Below are positions 64,000 through 64,000 of a stretch of DNA of 64,000 nucleotides, in pieces. The notes beneath the pieces were generated by a model. The model ran no database searches. It was not told where the DNA came from and saw only the letters and a program-made list of their open reading frames with translations. Each line of letters opens with the position of its first letter. The stretch's first letter is position 1. Made by a program: the position numbers and the translations under genes. Source of the stretch: JBDSSS01 sp963764195 (GTDB lineage Bacteria > Actinomycetota > Actinomycetes > Actinomycetales > Dermatophilaceae); contig CAVXRG010000001.1 of NCBI GenBank assembly GCA_963764195.1, forward strand, positions 124,001 to 188,000, given 5' to 3'.

Positions 64000-64000
64000 C

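Overview
The window is about 72% G+C. Its codon use, frequent GTG starts and many 4-bp start/stop overlaps fit a high-GC actinobacterium. The gene families, such as the bPH2 membrane-protein pair, Lhr next to a Nei-type glycosylase and a DUF222/HNH gene, suggest the order Micrococcales, possibly Intrasporangiaceae. That placement is inference from gene content, not from a marker gene. I saw no rRNA, tRNA, CRISPR array, insertion sequence or prophage.

Layout. (1) 1-3.1 kb: a cut-off haloalkane-dehalogenase-like gene, a pair of bPH2-domain membrane proteins, then a non-coding block of 92-bp tandem repeats and three 18-bp repeats. (2) 3.1-10.2 kb: a glycoside-use locus, with a LacI-type repressor and a GH3 glycosidase on the minus strand, divergent from a Tat-lipoprotein binding protein and two ABC permeases. 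(3) 10.2-13.05 kb: a polyol dehydrogenase and an FGGY sugar kinase in one operon, bracketed by two nearly identical strong hairpins. (4) 13.07-16.9 kb: a DctA-type dicarboxylate symporter divergent from its probable DcuS/DctR-type two-component system. (5) 17-28.3 kb: housekeeping and accessory metabolism, including a TIGR03086-type protein, a POT peptide transporter, a BluB-CobT fusion, an SDR, a MarR/MFS divergent pair, an aminotransferase, an alpha/beta hydrolase, an SGNH-like lipoprotein and an M20 amidohydrolase.

(6) 28.3-35.5 kb: a cyclopropane-fatty-acid synthase, a small acidic repeat protein, and a tight five-gene minus-strand run. That run holds a ceramidase-like membrane protein, an ankyrin protein, a small membrane protein, a secreted hydrolase fused to an ABC ATPase, and an ABC-2 permease. 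(7) 35.5-39.4 kb: thiol peroxidase and the divergent glpK/glpD pair. (8) 39.4-44.3 kb: small accessory genes mixed with three damaged ones (a frameshifted DUF222/HNH gene, a frameshifted and truncated YjbR gene, and a RidA remnant). (9) 44.3-50.8 kb: Nei-type glycosylase, the large helicase Lhr and a rhodanese. (10) 50.8-57.7 kb: a membrane formate dehydrogenase operon whose catalytic subunit reads an in-frame UGA as selenocysteine, followed by an oxalate/formate-type MFS carrier. (11) 57.9-63.8 kb: the complete fructose PTS operon (fruR, fruK, fruA, ptsH, ptsI), then a cut-off minus-strand gene.

Overall the window is a carbon-supply region (glycosides, polyol, dicarboxylates, peptides, glycerol, formate, fructose) with local regulators beside most transporters. 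The items most worth following up are the selenocysteine formate dehydrogenase with its SECIS hairpin, the hydrolase-ABC ATPase fusion and its operon, and an octamer (CGGCATAC) that is repeated far above expectation and overrides normal codon choice.
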